A DNA stretch of 64,000 bases from Malaya genurostris (GCF_030247185.1 NC_080571.1:110539067-110603066); one strand, 5' to 3'. Counted from the stretch's first letter, positions 44,281-57,206 are shown. Notes: generated by a model not told the origin, from the sequence alone. Made by a program: numbers and translations.

Positions 44281-46860
44281 ATTGAGTGTCTGAGAGCCGA
44301 TCTGTCATAACTTAAATTCTCTTGATATTATACTCACCAGGACGCTCATTGATTGCCGATGCAATTGATATTATCTTCATTTCTCCAGTCACTGCTTGAT
44401 TACGATGTGACTAAATATTAATCAAGCAGCATAAACATTGAATTTAATTCACTTACACCAATAAACTCCGAAGTCTGATGACTTTTTGCAAAAAACAACG
44501 AACTTTATCAATTTATGTTTATGTTAGTACTCTCATGGACTTTTTTTTACATCAACAGGGAATAGGAGAATGAGAGAGAAAACAAAAAAAATCGTCTGTC
44601 TTTGACTGAGTATACTTCTATTTGGTCATGGAACTATCGAGTATCTCATTTGACAGACACTTTGACCGTACCGATTACAGTTGACGATGATATTAGTCAG
44701 TCTTTCAAGGTCATTTGACATGACTGACAATATGCAGTGCTCTCCGCAAGGTAACAAATGATAAGCCTTGCTAATAAGGCTTGCTTTTAAAAATATTGTT
44801 TTGCTGAGTCGGCACAGTTTTGGAAGTCTCATAAATGTTTAGATCAGTGAGTGCCGTTTTGTTCATTGTAAGAAAAAAATGATATGGAGTTCAAAACTTG
44901 TAATTTGAAAAATGTTGTGTAAGATTAATTGTAGCATGGTTGTTATTCGTAACAACGACAGAACTTACAAATAGATTGAACAACATAGAAAAAGTGCGCT
45001 TTTTTTCATAGCGTAACACTTACCAGACTAGTAATGTAAACTAACTTGTGAACTCGAAGTTGCACAATCAGTATAAAAATACAGGACTGCAACTTAACGT
45101 GTCACTTTGGAGATTCGTCCATTTGCCTATATTTGGACCGAAAATAATAACCGAAAAGTAACTGAAGCGTGAAAGAACATTTTCATATTTTTCTCTTAAA
45201 CAACACATTTTTCTAGATCAGCATGCCCAAGGGAACCAATGAAGCAAAAAATGTGGAAGTTTAGATACCATTATTGCACAAAGTGAATAATATTCATAAT
45301 TTGGTATTCCAGTTAAATCTTTAATTAAGTTAATGAAATCATTTCCCTGATATTACCCACCAAGAAACTATTTGCTGTTGAATTTTAAGATGTTAAAGAT
45401 AGTTTCGGAGAGTCATAGTGAGGCTGGTACTGATCCTGACTGGAAAATGTTTGCTCCGATGCTCTCGAAAACTTTCCTTGAAGTTATATCTTGTTGTGGA
45501 AAACATCCATAAACAGGAAAAACCGGTGCCAGGCAGTCAAGTTGTTTTAGCACACCCCTGGTAGTGGAACCAACTCCTTCAGAAGCGTAAAGTTTTACAG
45601 CGCATGAAACTGGCAGCATAATTTTAAATTACGAGCACATTGAAGTGTGTCGGCTTTGGGTGAATTCAAGCGACCAGCGTACGTGTTGTCATTAATTACG
45701 CTCACTGCATTTGTGTCACGGTCAGTCGTGAATGGGAGAATGTGCTTTACCGGTTTTGCTTTAGCCGTCGTTTCCGGTGCGATTTTGCATATTTCATTTC
45801 CGAAACATTTGTGGTGTGAATATAACTCCAAAGGAGATTAACACTCACCGTCATATGATACCATTCTCATCGTACTTTGAAACATCCATGCTACATGTTT
45901 GTTACGTTTGCTTCCAAGGATACATGATTTTTATTGTTCATCCAATAAGTAGATATGCGATCCAGATTTATACCATAATCACTTCATTGTTTCATTGAAA
46001 TCAATATAATCAGCAGACAAAATATGGCCCTAGTTACTGTTTCTAAGAATATGAAAGATTGAAGGTTCGAAGAAATCCAATTACGGCACCAGTTAGTCCA
46101 TAATTAGTACGGCGTGGAAGCATTCTTAGAAGGTTGTTGCTGCGAAGATAGCTCGAACGAAAACTGACTTCTTTGAAATGTGCTGGACTGTCAATGTTGT
46201 TCGTTAAAATGCCGGCAATCCTTCTTGCACCGGACAGGTCTCGTCGCGCTTGTAGAGAACTTACGGCTGATGAGGGTTATTCCACAGCAATTGGTGATGT
46301 GCCAGACGAAACAAATTGGCACAGTATTAATTCAATTCTGAGAACACCATTACCATACCATACCACCGAACAGCAACCGAGTGTTGAGCGTACAAGTACT
46401 CGTATTTGTGAAGTGCTTCCCAACATGCAACTCGCAACTAGTTTTTGAATTCTAAGCATGGGTTACGTTGAATCAACAGCGCAAACAAGTTATGTTTGTT
46501 GCATTAATTGGCAACATAAAACAGTTTTTGTCACACATACTTTAAATATTTTACGGTGTCACAGGATTTGAATGACACATTGATAGAATACAACGATAAC
46601 ATTGTTTCTAACTTTGTTAAAATAATACTATGTGTCTGAATAGCCAATTTGGTTCTCTACTTCTCTACCCACGCAAAGAAAAAAAAAAGTGGGATTAAAA
46701 TTCGAATCAAAACTTTCTCTTTATAGCATCATACGGTTAGCAGCATCATGCAACAAATATGAAGTCAGCATACCTTATTTTCGGTTTCGGCAATTCTAGA
46801 GAAGGTTTTCCATCTTGCCATATTCAGAGTTTTATCGAAGACGTCTCAGCACTGCACTGT
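44281..46860. other. 2.6 kb unassigned DNA; TATA/Inr-like pair at 45072-45106
   Basis: TATAAAAAT at 45072 is followed by TCACTT with its A 32 bp downstream, a spacing suited to a TATA promoter, but no coding region follows. ORFs at 45413-45619 (minus), 45595-45831 (minus), 45647-45841 (plus) and 46173-46448 (plus) have no domain, and two overlap on opposite strands. 45.4-46.4 kb is non-repetitive and could hold host regulatory DNA or exons. Confidence 0.35.
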
Positions 46861-46865
46861 TCAAC

Positions 46866-46990
46866 GAATTTTTTACCGCTTAATTTTCTTAAAGATGGCT
46901 AAACCGATTTCAACAAACTTAGGCTCGTTTGAAGGCTATTATTGAGCCATTAATGAGGCTCACAGATCACATTGCATTTCCGTGAAAATT
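46866..46990 (+). repeat. Single unit of the ATGGCTAAACCGATTT repeat family
   Basis: AAGATGGCTAAACCGATTTC, AACAAACTTAGGCTCG and a TTTGAAGGCTATTATTGAG segment match the units at about 24.96-25.05 kb and 62.99-63.06 kb. The termini are not visible. Confidence 0.7.
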
Positions 46991-47757
46991 AAGTAGAATC
47001 CTTTAAAATCCTTTAAAAAAAGCACGACCTGAGTCGAATGCTATATAACACTAGGGGTCTCCGGAACTTCGATCAATACCGGATTTCTTAGTAATTCTAT
47101 TACCTATTTTAGAAAAAGGCAAAAGGAGGGTTTGTTACTTGCTGATGCAGCATTAAAAATACATATCTGCGAAACGTGCCATTTGAGCCAGTTTGTTCTG
47201 ATTATGAAGCCACAAACTTTTTAATCCTAACCTCTTCTCTCTATGTTTGCATAGGCATAGGCCCATTCTATAACACAGCGGTGAGTTACACATCAAAACA
47301 AACCGGAAGCTGGAATTTTCATAGTTTCAAATATTCGAAGCGCTTCTCTAAAAATTCTCAATCATTAAAAGCACAATTTGTGTCGCACGTTTTTGATTGT
47401 AAATTGTTCAACCGAACTCACGAAGAATCTTGAGAATTTTAATTGATGTTATTTGAACTTTTCTAAAATTATGCACCTTGTGAATGCTAAATTAGAATAT
47501 GGAGCAATAATCAACAGATAGATCACAAACAGTCAAAATCCAGTCTACGACCCTCATATGAAATGTTCCGGCTAGTGTTTTGTCGATCGATATAATTTTA
47601 TTTACAGGCGTTTTGTCTTACTAAGAACACATTAGAGAATGATTTGTTAAACTTTGCTTTCCAGTAAAATAAGTCTGCAGCGCCATATAGCGAACGGTGC
47701 AATAGATCATTTGTGTTGTTTTTTTTGAGAATTTAGGAAACGTTACTGACTCAATTG
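46991..47757. other. Unassigned interval upstream of the second RTE copy
   Basis: An 85-codon plus ORF (47176-47433) lacks recognisable features. Otherwise nothing is visible. Confidence 0.4.
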
Positions 47758-48109
47758 GTGGTTGGTAAATGACTGGACAATGCGTAATTCAGGCCCCAGT
47801 GTGGCTCTTAGTCTCTTGTCCAGTAACTCCTATCCCTACCTCCCCGCAGTGCCGGCTGGGGTACGAGCAACCATAGGAAAGATTGGGTAACCAACCCCGA
47901 TGGGACCTTGGTCGTATGCTGACAGGGAAGGGGGTCCTCTATAGAGGATGTCGGAGCGTCTGTACTCCATTCTAGGAGCGACTTCAAACAGTTTCTGTTC
48001 TGGTATCCAGCGGCTGAGTATGAAATGCTGCATCTCGTCCAGCTAAATCCAAGATGGCAACCCCACATCCGGCATAGACCCACACGATGAAATAATGACT
48101 ACGATTGGA

Positions 48110-48913
48110 TGCTTGGAACATGGAACTGTATGTGGCAGCCGATCAACGCTAGGATGTGTAAGTTGAAAATTAAAGGCTGTTTTTTCAATTACAGCATCGT
48201 TAACGTGCACTGCCCACACGAAGGGAGACCCGATGACGAGAAAGAAACGTTCTACGTGCAGCTGGAACAAGCCTATTGTCATCGGTGACATGAAAGCCCA
48301 GGTAGGAAGGGGGGCAATGTACCGACCGGTAATCGGGCCGAACAGCCTGCATGCCGCATCGAATACAACGGCCAACGGTGTGTCAACTTTGCGGCCCCCC
48401 CGAGGAATGGTAGTCAGAAGCACCTTCTTTCCCCGCAAGGATATCCACAAAGCTACCTGGAGATCACCTAACCAACAGACCGAAAACCAAATCGACCACG
48501 GACAGCAACAATGTTCGCACCTACCGCAGTGCGATTCGGACCACTACTTGGTTGCTGTATGCATGCGCTCAAAACTTTCGACGGTGGCTACCAAACGTCG
48601 AAACCGAACGTCGCGGTTTAACATCGCGCTGCTCCGGGATGCTGGAGTAGCCCAAGATTACGCGCAGCAGTTGACAGTGGCACTACCAACGGAAGAGCAG
48701 CTTGGTGCAGCTACTCTTGAAGATGGCTGGAGCGACATCCGTTCTGCCATAGGTAGCACTGCGTCAGCAACGCGAGGTACGGCGGCTCCGAACGTAAGGA
48801 ACGACTGGTTCGACGACGAATGTGAACAGTTAGCGGCCGAGAAGAATGCAGCTTGGGCGAGTAAGCTGCAACACCGGACGAGGAACGATACAGACGGGCG
48901 CGGAACAGACTAA
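48110..48913 (+). pseudogene. RTE endonuclease, deleted and frameshifted
   Basis: Remnants include FNYSIVNVHCPHEGRPDDEK, PIVIGDMKAQVGRGAMYRPV, STLRPPRGMVVRSTFFP, ENQIDHG, SDHYLVAVCM and ALPTEEQLGAATLEDGW. The N-terminal catalytic Glu region seen in copy 1 is missing. The frame closes at 48911-48913. Confidence 0.82.
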
Positions 48914-49066
48914 ACTCGGTAGTTCTACCAGAAGGTGGACCGTTCGCGCAAAGGCCATGTGAAACAGGCCGATATGTGCAAGGACACCAACGGGAATCTT
49001 CTCACGAACGACTGTGAGGTGATCGAGAGGTAGCGGCAGTATTTCGATGAGCACCTCAATGGTGAT

Positions 49067-50559
49067 GTGGCGGAATACGAATGTGGCGGCGCGGTAACGA
49101 ACTTGGGAACGCGTACGGAGGACGATAGACTGCTGGTCCAGACCTTCAAGAAGTTGAGGAATAATAAGGCAGCTGGCGTTGACCAACTACCAAGCGAGCT
49201 ACTAAAACACGGTGGTAATGCACTAGTGAAAACACTGTACTGGGCTGTTACCAAGATCTGGGAGGACGAGATTTTACCGAAGGAATGGATGGAAGGATTC
49301 ATGTGTCCCATCTACAAAAAGGGCGACAAGCAGGATTGCTGCAATTGCCGCGCGATAACTCTGCTGAACGCCGCCCACAAGGTACTGGGACAATATCAGG
49401 CAGGATTTATGGGCGAACGCGCTACCATAGACCAAGTGTTCGCCATCCGCCAGGTGTTGCAAAAGTGACTCGAATACAATGTGCCCAAACATCACTTATT
49501 CATCGATTTCAAATCAGCCTACGACACAATCGATCGAGATCAGCTATGGAAAATAATGCACGACTACGGATTCCCGGACAAACTAATACGATTGGTCAAG
49601 GCTACGATGGATCGAGTGATGTGCGCTGTTCGAGTATCGGGGATAAACTCGAGTCCCTTCGAAACTCGCAGAGGGCTACGGCAAGGTGATGGCCTTTCGT
49701 GTCTGCTATTCAACATTGCTTTGGAGGGTGTGATAAGAAGAGCGAGGATAGACACGAGTGGCACGATTTTCAGAAAGTCCGTCCAGCTACTTGGTTTCGC
49801 TGATGATATTGATACTATAGCACGCAACTTTGAGACGATGAAAGATACGTACATCGGACTAAAAGCTGAGACCAAGCGGATCGGACTAGACATCAATGTG
49901 TCAAAGACAAAGTACATGAAAGGCAGGGGCTCGAGAGAAGATAATGTCAGCCACCCATTACGAGTTCTGATTGGCGGTGATGGATCGAAATGGTCGACGA
50001 GCTAGTGTACTTGGACTCACTGGTGACTGCCGATAATGACACCAGCAGAGAAATTCAGAGACACATATTGTCAGGAAATCGTGCTTACTTTGGACTGCGC
50101 AGGACGCTTCGATCGAGCAAAATTCGTCGTCGTACGAAGTTAACTATCTACGAAACGCTGATTAGACCGGTTATCCTCTACGGGCACGAGTCCTGGACAA
50201 TGCTTGCGGAGGATCAACGCGCACTAGGTGTTTTTGAACGGAAGGTGTTGCGAACCATCTTCAGTGGAGTGCGGATGGACGACGGTACGTGGAGAAGGCG
50301 AATGAACCATGAACTGCACCAGTTGCTGGGAGGACCAACCCTCGTCCAAACGACCAAGGTCGGGCGGTTACGGTGGGCCGAGCATGTTGTTAGAATGTCG
50401 GAGAACAACCCGGTTAAAATGATCCTCGATAATGATCCGACCGGTATAAGAAGAAGAGGCGCGCAGCGAGCAAGATGGATCTATCAAATTGAGGATGACC
50501 TGCGGACCCTTCGCAACTACCGAGGCTGGCGGCGAACAGCCATGAACCGAGTTGAATGA
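49067..50559 (+). pseudogene. RTE reverse transcriptase with one stop and one frameshift
   Basis: KLRNNKAAGVDQLPSELL opens the RT, followed by CRAITLLNAAHKVLGQYQAG. A single TGA at 49466-49468 (consistent with CGA to TGA) is followed in the same frame by HHLFIDFKSAYDTIDRDQLW (motif A), RRGLRQGDGLSCLLFNIALE (motif B) and QLLGFADDIDTIARNFE (motif C). A frameshift near 49985 leads to MVDELVYLDSLVTADNDTSR, YGHESWTMLAEDQRALGVFE and GRLRWAEHVVRMSENNPVKM. Catalytic residues are conserved, so this part is younger-looking than the endonuclease part. Confidence 0.88.
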
Positions 50560-50687
50560 AGACGCCTCCTGTATACAGCAGAGATCCGCGTGGTCTACGA
50601 CTGAATGAGTAAGAGTATAGTACAATCATTTTTCCTCGGTTCAAGTTTTTTGGTGGAAAAAGCAGGAGAGTAATATCAGAGACATAA

Positions 50688-51187
50688 NNNNNNNNNNNNN
50701 NNNNNNNNNNNNNNNNNNNNNNNNNNNNNNNNNNNNNNNNNNNNNNNNNNNNNNNNNNNNNNNNNNNNNNNNNNNNNNNNNNNNNNNNNNNNNNNNNNNN
50801 NNNNNNNNNNNNNNNNNNNNNNNNNNNNNNNNNNNNNNNNNNNNNNNNNNNNNNNNNNNNNNNNNNNNNNNNNNNNNNNNNNNNNNNNNNNNNNNNNNNN
50901 NNNNNNNNNNNNNNNNNNNNNNNNNNNNNNNNNNNNNNNNNNNNNNNNNNNNNNNNNNNNNNNNNNNNNNNNNNNNNNNNNNNNNNNNNNNNNNNNNNNN
51001 NNNNNNNNNNNNNNNNNNNNNNNNNNNNNNNNNNNNNNNNNNNNNNNNNNNNNNNNNNNNNNNNNNNNNNNNNNNNNNNNNNNNNNNNNNNNNNNNNNNN
51101 NNNNNNNNNNNNNNNNNNNNNNNNNNNNNNNNNNNNNNNNNNNNNNNNNNNNNNNNNNNNNNNNNNNNNNNNNNNNNNNNNNNNNNN
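50688..51187. other. Assembly gap of exactly 500 N
   Basis: Exactly 500 undetermined bases, a round number that suggests a placeholder rather than a measured gap. It is bounded on the right by a (TA)n tract, a likely cause of the assembly break. Any ORF spanning it is an artefact. Confidence 0.99.

Positions 51188-51254
<67 letters not shown>
51188..51254. repeat. (TA)n microsatellite next to the gap
   Basis: At least 33 TA units, continuing into the gap by an unknown length. Confidence 0.97.
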
Positions 51255-51260
<6 letters not shown>

Positions 51261-52600
51261 TATCTTGAACAAATGCTGTTAACAAGATAAGAGTCAATGA
51301 TGTAGTTTTCGCAAATTTCATCGATATTTCAACCATTTACCTTTCCCAAATTTGGTTTTCGTTGTGTAAAGCTATGCTGACGATGGTTTCACGTCAATAT
51401 TGAAAACTTTTGTGAACACTCCACGCTTCCCCCTTTTCATCTATAGAGCTTACATGGTTGTTGAATAGTATCAAGATAAAAACAGTCACTAATAACGCCG
51501 TTTTGAAATACTTAATTAGAGTTTATTACCGTAAACAATCATCACTGTCTAAGGTGACATTCATCTGTGTGATACGCGCGACATTCATGTATGGCAGTTA
51601 TACATGGACAACAGGTAACATGGTAATAGCGTTCAGACAAAAACGTCTACAGGTTTAGGTATCAACTCAGGAATTTCACTAAAACTGTTACGTGACGGTA
51701 CCGTTTCCAGTACAGGTCTACGTTACTGGTTCGCGTGTTTCAGATCCGAATAAGGATCGATTAAATGCAGCCCACTCATGCAATTGCAAATAATAATGAA
51801 GTATTATGACGATTGAATTTATTAATAGAAAATTTCGACCGTTTCGTATTTTGGTTGCCTAGTTACACATCAATAGCTCATCCTTGTAGTATTTTCTTTA
51901 ATCAAATTAACGAATAACTATTGAAAAAGCTACTCCGTTTCATGAAAAATCAACTAATATTTACGACCTTATCAATAAGTCCGTTATGTATACATCCCGC
52001 ATCAAGAATGAACCTACTTCAAGTTTAGCAAATGCAATCAATGTGATTTTAGGATCCCCCCTAATGAACCGTCATTAGGCGAAGCTCTGACTTCAGATCT
52101 ATGCGGAAGATACGCCGTTTGCTTTGATCAACAAAATTGAATTTGTGCAGTCGGTGTGCTTCTATCGCCCGGGTCAAAAAGCATGGCAACGTTGAGGAAT
52201 ATCGTGAATCAAACACTGCTGCAACGAGCGTAGAATATCACGTAGGATGTCAAAAGAATGAAGTTTGAAAAAAAAATGAAGAAGAATGCAAGCTTGGGAT
52301 GTTTGTATGGATATCTTGAACAAATGCAGTAGAATGTGATCGGAAAAAAGTACAAATATTCTTTTGCAAATAACGCTTCTGAATGTGTTGTGATGCAAAC
52401 AAAACGCTGCCGATTGAATTCCAGGAATGCCAACGATTCGGGAAAGATATTTAGTATTGGAGGATATAAATATCTACGTTAGGTGCTATTTATTATATCG
52501 GCTGGTTTTGCTCTCAGATCGACACTATATCATACCGAGAAATAGAACTAACTGTCTAATCGTCCCACCCCCAAGACATCCATTGTCTATTGCTCACGTA
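51255..52600. other. Unassigned interval
   Basis: A 66-codon plus ORF (51458-51658) contains ATFMYGSYTWTTGN, faintly reminiscent of the YGSETW segment in retroposon C-termini, but too weak to call. TATCTTGAACAAATGC occurs at about 51262 and again at about 52311 as a 16-bp direct repeat. Confidence 0.35.
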
Positions 52601-53260
52601 AAGCTATGAAGTTTAGCAGGCTTCGCCGTGCTCGCCGCTGGCGTGGGAGGGGGTGGTAGTGGAACCCACTGAAAAGATGCACTGAAGATAATAATCGTTA
52701 ATTACGCCCTCGGCTTTCAGGGTTTTTTGCTTGCTCGTTGCTCAACCCACCGAGCACCGGTGGAAATCAACGAGCCTTATCCGCGATTTGAATCCGTATA
52801 GCTACATCCAGCAGGCAATACCAAGTCGAGGTCAGTCTTGTGAGCTAGCCCTACTACCGGAGGCTCCATCGCAGGGAATCACCATCCATTTGGCGTGGCT
52901 GGTCTATTCCGTTCATGGCCGTTTGTCTTAACCGTAAAGCTACCACAGATTATAGGTGAACGCCGGCTGCCAGCCCCCGCACCAAACGTTAATATGCTTA
53001 CTGCCCGTATACGCATTACTGTCCAATGTAACAGAAACTCCCGCCTTCGATTAGGCTGCTATTCGAAGCGAGCATGTTTTGATCGCATGGAATTCCATTG
53101 CTTGGGTTCTGTAGAGTTGCACAGGAAGAGTAGCAAAACCGCCGCAATTTACATATTAACCATGCCATTAAGGCGGCCGGGTGGAAAATCGCACATAAAT
53201 ATTTATTTCAATGTGAAATACATTTCGTTTCCGATCTGGAATAAAATTTTAAATTAGTTT
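52601..53260. other. GC-richer, non-repetitive island
   Basis: It contrasts with AT-rich flanks (for example CTCGCCGCTGGCGTGGGAGG near 52631, CCAGCCCCCGCACC near 52970). ORFs of 66 and 120 codons (52731-52931, 52895-53257) overlap in different frames and lack domains. AATAAA occurs at the distal end (about 53239). It could be a host exon, UTR or enhancer. Confidence 0.35.
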
Positions 53261-55027
53261 TAATGATAGGCCTCGGTCGTTCATTCCGAAGGATAAGTCC
53301 TATTGCAGATTATCTGGACTAGCACAAAATGGTGATTGTATGACCTTGTCAGGGCTTTGAATTAAAAGCTGTGAAAATCAATAAAATGTTTGGAAACAGT
53401 CAACGTTGTTCATATATTAATTTAATTCATGTATAAAAGATATCGGTTCGGTTTTTCTAAATGCTCTCGTTGCAAAATGGATGAAATACAAGAAGAAAGT
53501 GTTATACCAAAAACTTTTAATCGCTCCTGTCAGCTCAAATTGATCGATTTCCACTATTGATTCTTGGAAATATCTTGGAAATAGAACTAATATTCAAAAA
53601 ACAACTAAAAAAACTTTTGATACGCTCACTACTCTGTTCAAAATTTCATGTCAATGAATTTTCATTCGCTCTATCGTCCTATATTCATCCTCAACCAATC
53701 AAAACAAAATACAAAAAAAATCAATCAAGACAAATCTAAACCTGTTACACTCTCAGGTTCAAAATGTCAGAATTCACCAACTGTTCGTTTCCTTTCGTTT
53801 TACAAGCAGTGCTACTAGATCTGACATAATGGTTATTTCATTAGTATTTAACACACACTTTCCAGTAATATTCGAAGCCGAAACAGTTTTATTGAAATAT
53901 CAATAGTATAATTAAACTAATGTCACGCATACCAAAAATATACTTATTGATGGTAACACAAAGGATAAAAAACATTTTCCATTACATTATGAGAAAATTT
54001 GGCAACCTTGCAATACGAAACCAGATGGAAATAAGGTGCAATCAGTTAAATTAAGTGTAAAATTTCATCTCAGATTTTTGAAGATTTTTATTTCTTAGCA
54101 GGTAATCTTAGAAGTTTTCAATCGTTGATTAAGCAAGAGAAAAGTGAACATTAACAGTTATGAAGACATTCAACATTGAATAGTGGATTGAAAAAGGCGG
54201 GTGGGTAATGTCAGAGACATTACTGGATGTCGTGAATACGAAAACAGCTGACATGTTCCTTAACACTTCCGAATATCAATTGTATGAATTATGCAAGCTT
54301 TCCCCTTTTTTCACATTTTTCGCAGAAACAAAGAGAGCTTCACTTGATCTCGATTACTGTGAATTTCACACAGCGAAAAGTGCACAAATCTAACCAAACT
54401 GTTCTTGATTTGCACTAAACTGAGAATAATTACCTTCGATTTGCGAACAACAAATTCTAATAGTTCTTTAGAAAACTTTTAGAGCCATTAGAACGGCTGA
54501 TATTGTGTAATGCTCTCCACCGTTGTTTTTTTCCCAATGCTAATGACTGGCAGCTGTGACGTAATCGCTCTTGTCGAAAGCGAAACTAGCTGTGCAGACG
54601 ACACAAAACACATCTGCTCGCAGTGGCGATAGAATCCAAACTGATTCAATTTTTGTTAAGAGATGTCCTTTTATGTGATTTCGTTTGTAGCTTTTTCACT
54701 AATGGGCGGTCCTAACGGCTATAAAAATAGCAGCATACAGAATTTTAATGTCGATTATTTCATTTCGGATTTGCATAATTTATTGAAAGAAACTAGCAAT
54801 ATGCTGTAGGGATTTGTTTCTAGCATTCAGAAGGACCAAATTGAGGAACTCACTGCGATATTCACCACTTTTCGGAACATTTTTCTCGGACGATTTGTTG
54901 TACAGCAGCAGATATTTTGTTCTCTTCCTTAGAACGCGTTCTGATTGGCTGGTGTTGACATGGGTCAAATGAGACAGGTTTCTCAATAGTGTACTATTGA
55001 AATACTTCAATGCTTTTGCTATACACG
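53261..55027. other. 1.8 kb unassigned AT-rich DNA
   Basis: Short ORFs only (53557-53739, 54208-54393, 54780-55010 minus). The stretch at 54860-55010 is less AT-rich but not recognised. Confidence 0.4.
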
Positions 55028-55395
55028 TTTAAATTGAAAAATTTCGATTCTATTGGTAGTTAGATTATATAAATCCTTCCACAGATCACTGTGCTATGAG
55101 CTTTCAAAATACGAGAAAGGCAAACGCGCCATATGAATTATCTTCTTTGATACTCGTTTATACCAAACATTTCAGAAAAGTATAATTTTGAATTATTTGA
55201 GACTATGTCACGAAACTGAAAATTTTATCATAAAATTGTGATCATATTTCCGATGGCATGTCGCAAGAATTATGTTGATTCGTTAGATGCAACAATAGTT
55301 ATTCACGATCAAAAACTTATCACTCTCTCAGAGGGTAAATTTTGAAAAAGCACCCCATAGTAAAGTAAGTCGTATTCACGACAAAACTGTGAAGC
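55028..55395 (+). repeat. Uncharacterised ~300-370-bp repeat, copy D (longest)
   Basis: It starts AATTTCGATTCTATTGGTAG and contains AATCCTTCCACAGATCACTG, ACGAGAAAGGCAAACG, AACTGAAAATTTTATCATAA, CGATGGCATGTCGC and ATCAAAAACTTATCACTCTC; it ends GTAAGTCGTATTCACGACAA. It extends about 70 bp further left than copies A and C. Confidence 0.82.
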
Positions 55396-55775
55396 TGGCC
55401 TGGATCTCGAATCAATCGGAATTATCTAAATGAAAAAAAAGTTCTAATGAGCCTGTATGGATGACAAGAGAAATGCATTATCACTTCACTGGATTTAGGA
55501 AAAAATTTCATTTAGTGCATCCAGTTGTGATGACGGTGTATTAAAATGAAAGTCAACAAAGAGATTTTATACGATTTGATTGCATCGACTACGTTCATGA
55601 TACCCACCGGTGAACGACCAAAATGGTTAAAGTCGGAGTAAAGCTTGCTTCAGATAGAATTGGAACAAAGACAATTGCCTGTATTTCAGTTATTTATTAT
55701 TGAATTCAAGATCTTTTTACCTTTTTTTGTATATATAAAAAATAGGTATAGAATTCGCTCGAATTTTAGAAAAAT
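55396..55775. other. Unassigned interval
   Basis: AT-rich, with no recognised features. Confidence 0.4.
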
Positions 55776-56250
55776 TTTCCGAGGCCCAGAGGGCCGAATG
55801 TCATATACCAATCGATTTAGCTCGACGACCTGAACAAATGTCCGTGTGTGTGTGTGTGTATGTGTGTGTGTCTGTATGTGTGTTGTCAACTAAGAGGTCG
55901 AGATCTCAGAGATGGCTGAACCGATTTTGATCAAACTAGTCGCAAATGAAAGGTCTACCCGTCACCCAGAACGCTATTGAATGGTTTTGAGATCGGATGT
56001 TTACTTTTTGAGTTATACGAAGTTTTATGTCAAAATTTTTAGTTTTTTGGCAGTATCTGTCACACTTGAACTTGAAAACAGAATATGTTTCTATACTTAA
56101 ATTCACACGGTAAAAGCTATCCAACAAGCCATAGATTGTTAAAATCCGTCCATTTTCAACGGAGATATCGACATTTTTGTGTAAGCGACTTTTCCCCCTG
56201 TTCCAGCAGTAGGAGTTTTGAGCGCTGTACGACAAAGCAATGCTTGGGAG
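55776..56250 (+). repeat. Partial copy of the GAGAAAGGCA-ended repeat family with (GT)n
   Basis: GAGGCCCAGAGGGCCGAATG, TTTAGCTCGACGACCTGA, a (GT)n tract at about 55843-55882 and GAGATGGCTGAACCGATTTT match in order the left third of the 23.7-kb element. The distal part diverges and neither terminus is visible. Confidence 0.7.
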
Positions 56251-57206
56251 CAACGTGAAACACGATTTTTTATACTGTTACATACAATTGTTTCTAAGTA
56301 CCAAAAAGACTGTGTACAACATCCTTTTTCATGACAATTTGCGTCGGACCGATTTTAGCACGGTTCGTTTTGGCAACATAATCGTTCGAATATGACATAT
56401 GTAAACCAGATGATATCAGCATTTTCTAGTTGAAAGTAATTTCATAATTATATTGATTTAAACTACTTACAGCAATAAATGCTGGAAGAACATAACACCC
56501 ATACACCATTCGACTCAGTTCATCGAGATCAGCAAATGCGTGTGCAACAAATAATTTCACTCAATTTTCTCGGAGATCGCTAAACCGTTTTCTTCAAAAC
56601 TAATTTGCTTTGAATCAAATAACAATTGTATTTGATTCCAAGTGAAATGGAATTCAGGGGAAAATGAAATATATTTGAATTCAAAGCACAACATATTTGA
56701 ACTTAATGCTTATTTTATTTATTTCCGTGCGCGTAGAAATCAAAATTATTTGCTTTGAAGTAAATATCAAATGTATTTGAATCAAAGGAAAATGGAAATA
56801 AGCGCTGATTTGAAATAAGTAAAATGTCTTTGAATTCAAAGTGTAAAATATTAAAATTCAAACTTTTCTGCGTGTAATACCTAAAATCGAAAATGTTGGC
56901 GAAATTTTGCTAATTAGCATTAATATGAACTCGTTTAGTTTTGCTTTTTCCATTTAGAGGATTGCGTAGATTAAAAATAAAAATATAAATATAAACAGAT
57001 ATACATTTATATAAAAAAATTTATTTCAGATACATATATATAAATTTTTGATATAACAATGCATTCGCTCCCGAATTAGTGAAGTGCATATGTGAATATT
57101 TTTTAGTGAAGTGCATATGGCGAAATGTTTTATATATTTGGGGTTGTTTGATTCAGTGTATTGATTGGAAATGCTCTCACATGTGTATACAATTTTTTGT
57201 AATAAA
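56251..57206. repeat. Degenerate TTTGAATTCAAA-rich duplicated segment and repeat remnants
   Basis: A short remnant of the same repeat family lies near 56505-56600 (ACCATTCGACTCAGTTCATC, TTTTCTCGGAGATCGC). From about 56600 to 56875 there are two roughly 160-bp related halves, each with TTTGAATCAAA-like and TTTGAATTCAAAG palindromes. The rest is AT-rich with (TA)-like stretches at about 57000-57050. Confidence 0.5.

Larger units (their letters stand above)
47758..50615 (+). mobile_element. RTE-clade (JAM1-like) non-LTR element, copy 2
   Basis: The leader (ACTCCTATCCCTACCTCCCC, then GTATGCTGACAGGGAAGGGG) and coding order match copy 1 in the same orientation 12 kb away. The endonuclease part is shortened by deletions. 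The tail ends near GAATGAGTAAGAGTA, a degenerate GTAAG-type end. The 500-N gap begins about 70 bp further on. Confidence 0.88.

Noticed and set aside
50641..51336. ORFs spanning the N block with YIYIYI stretches
   Set aside because: They are translations of unknown bases and a (TA)n microsatellite.
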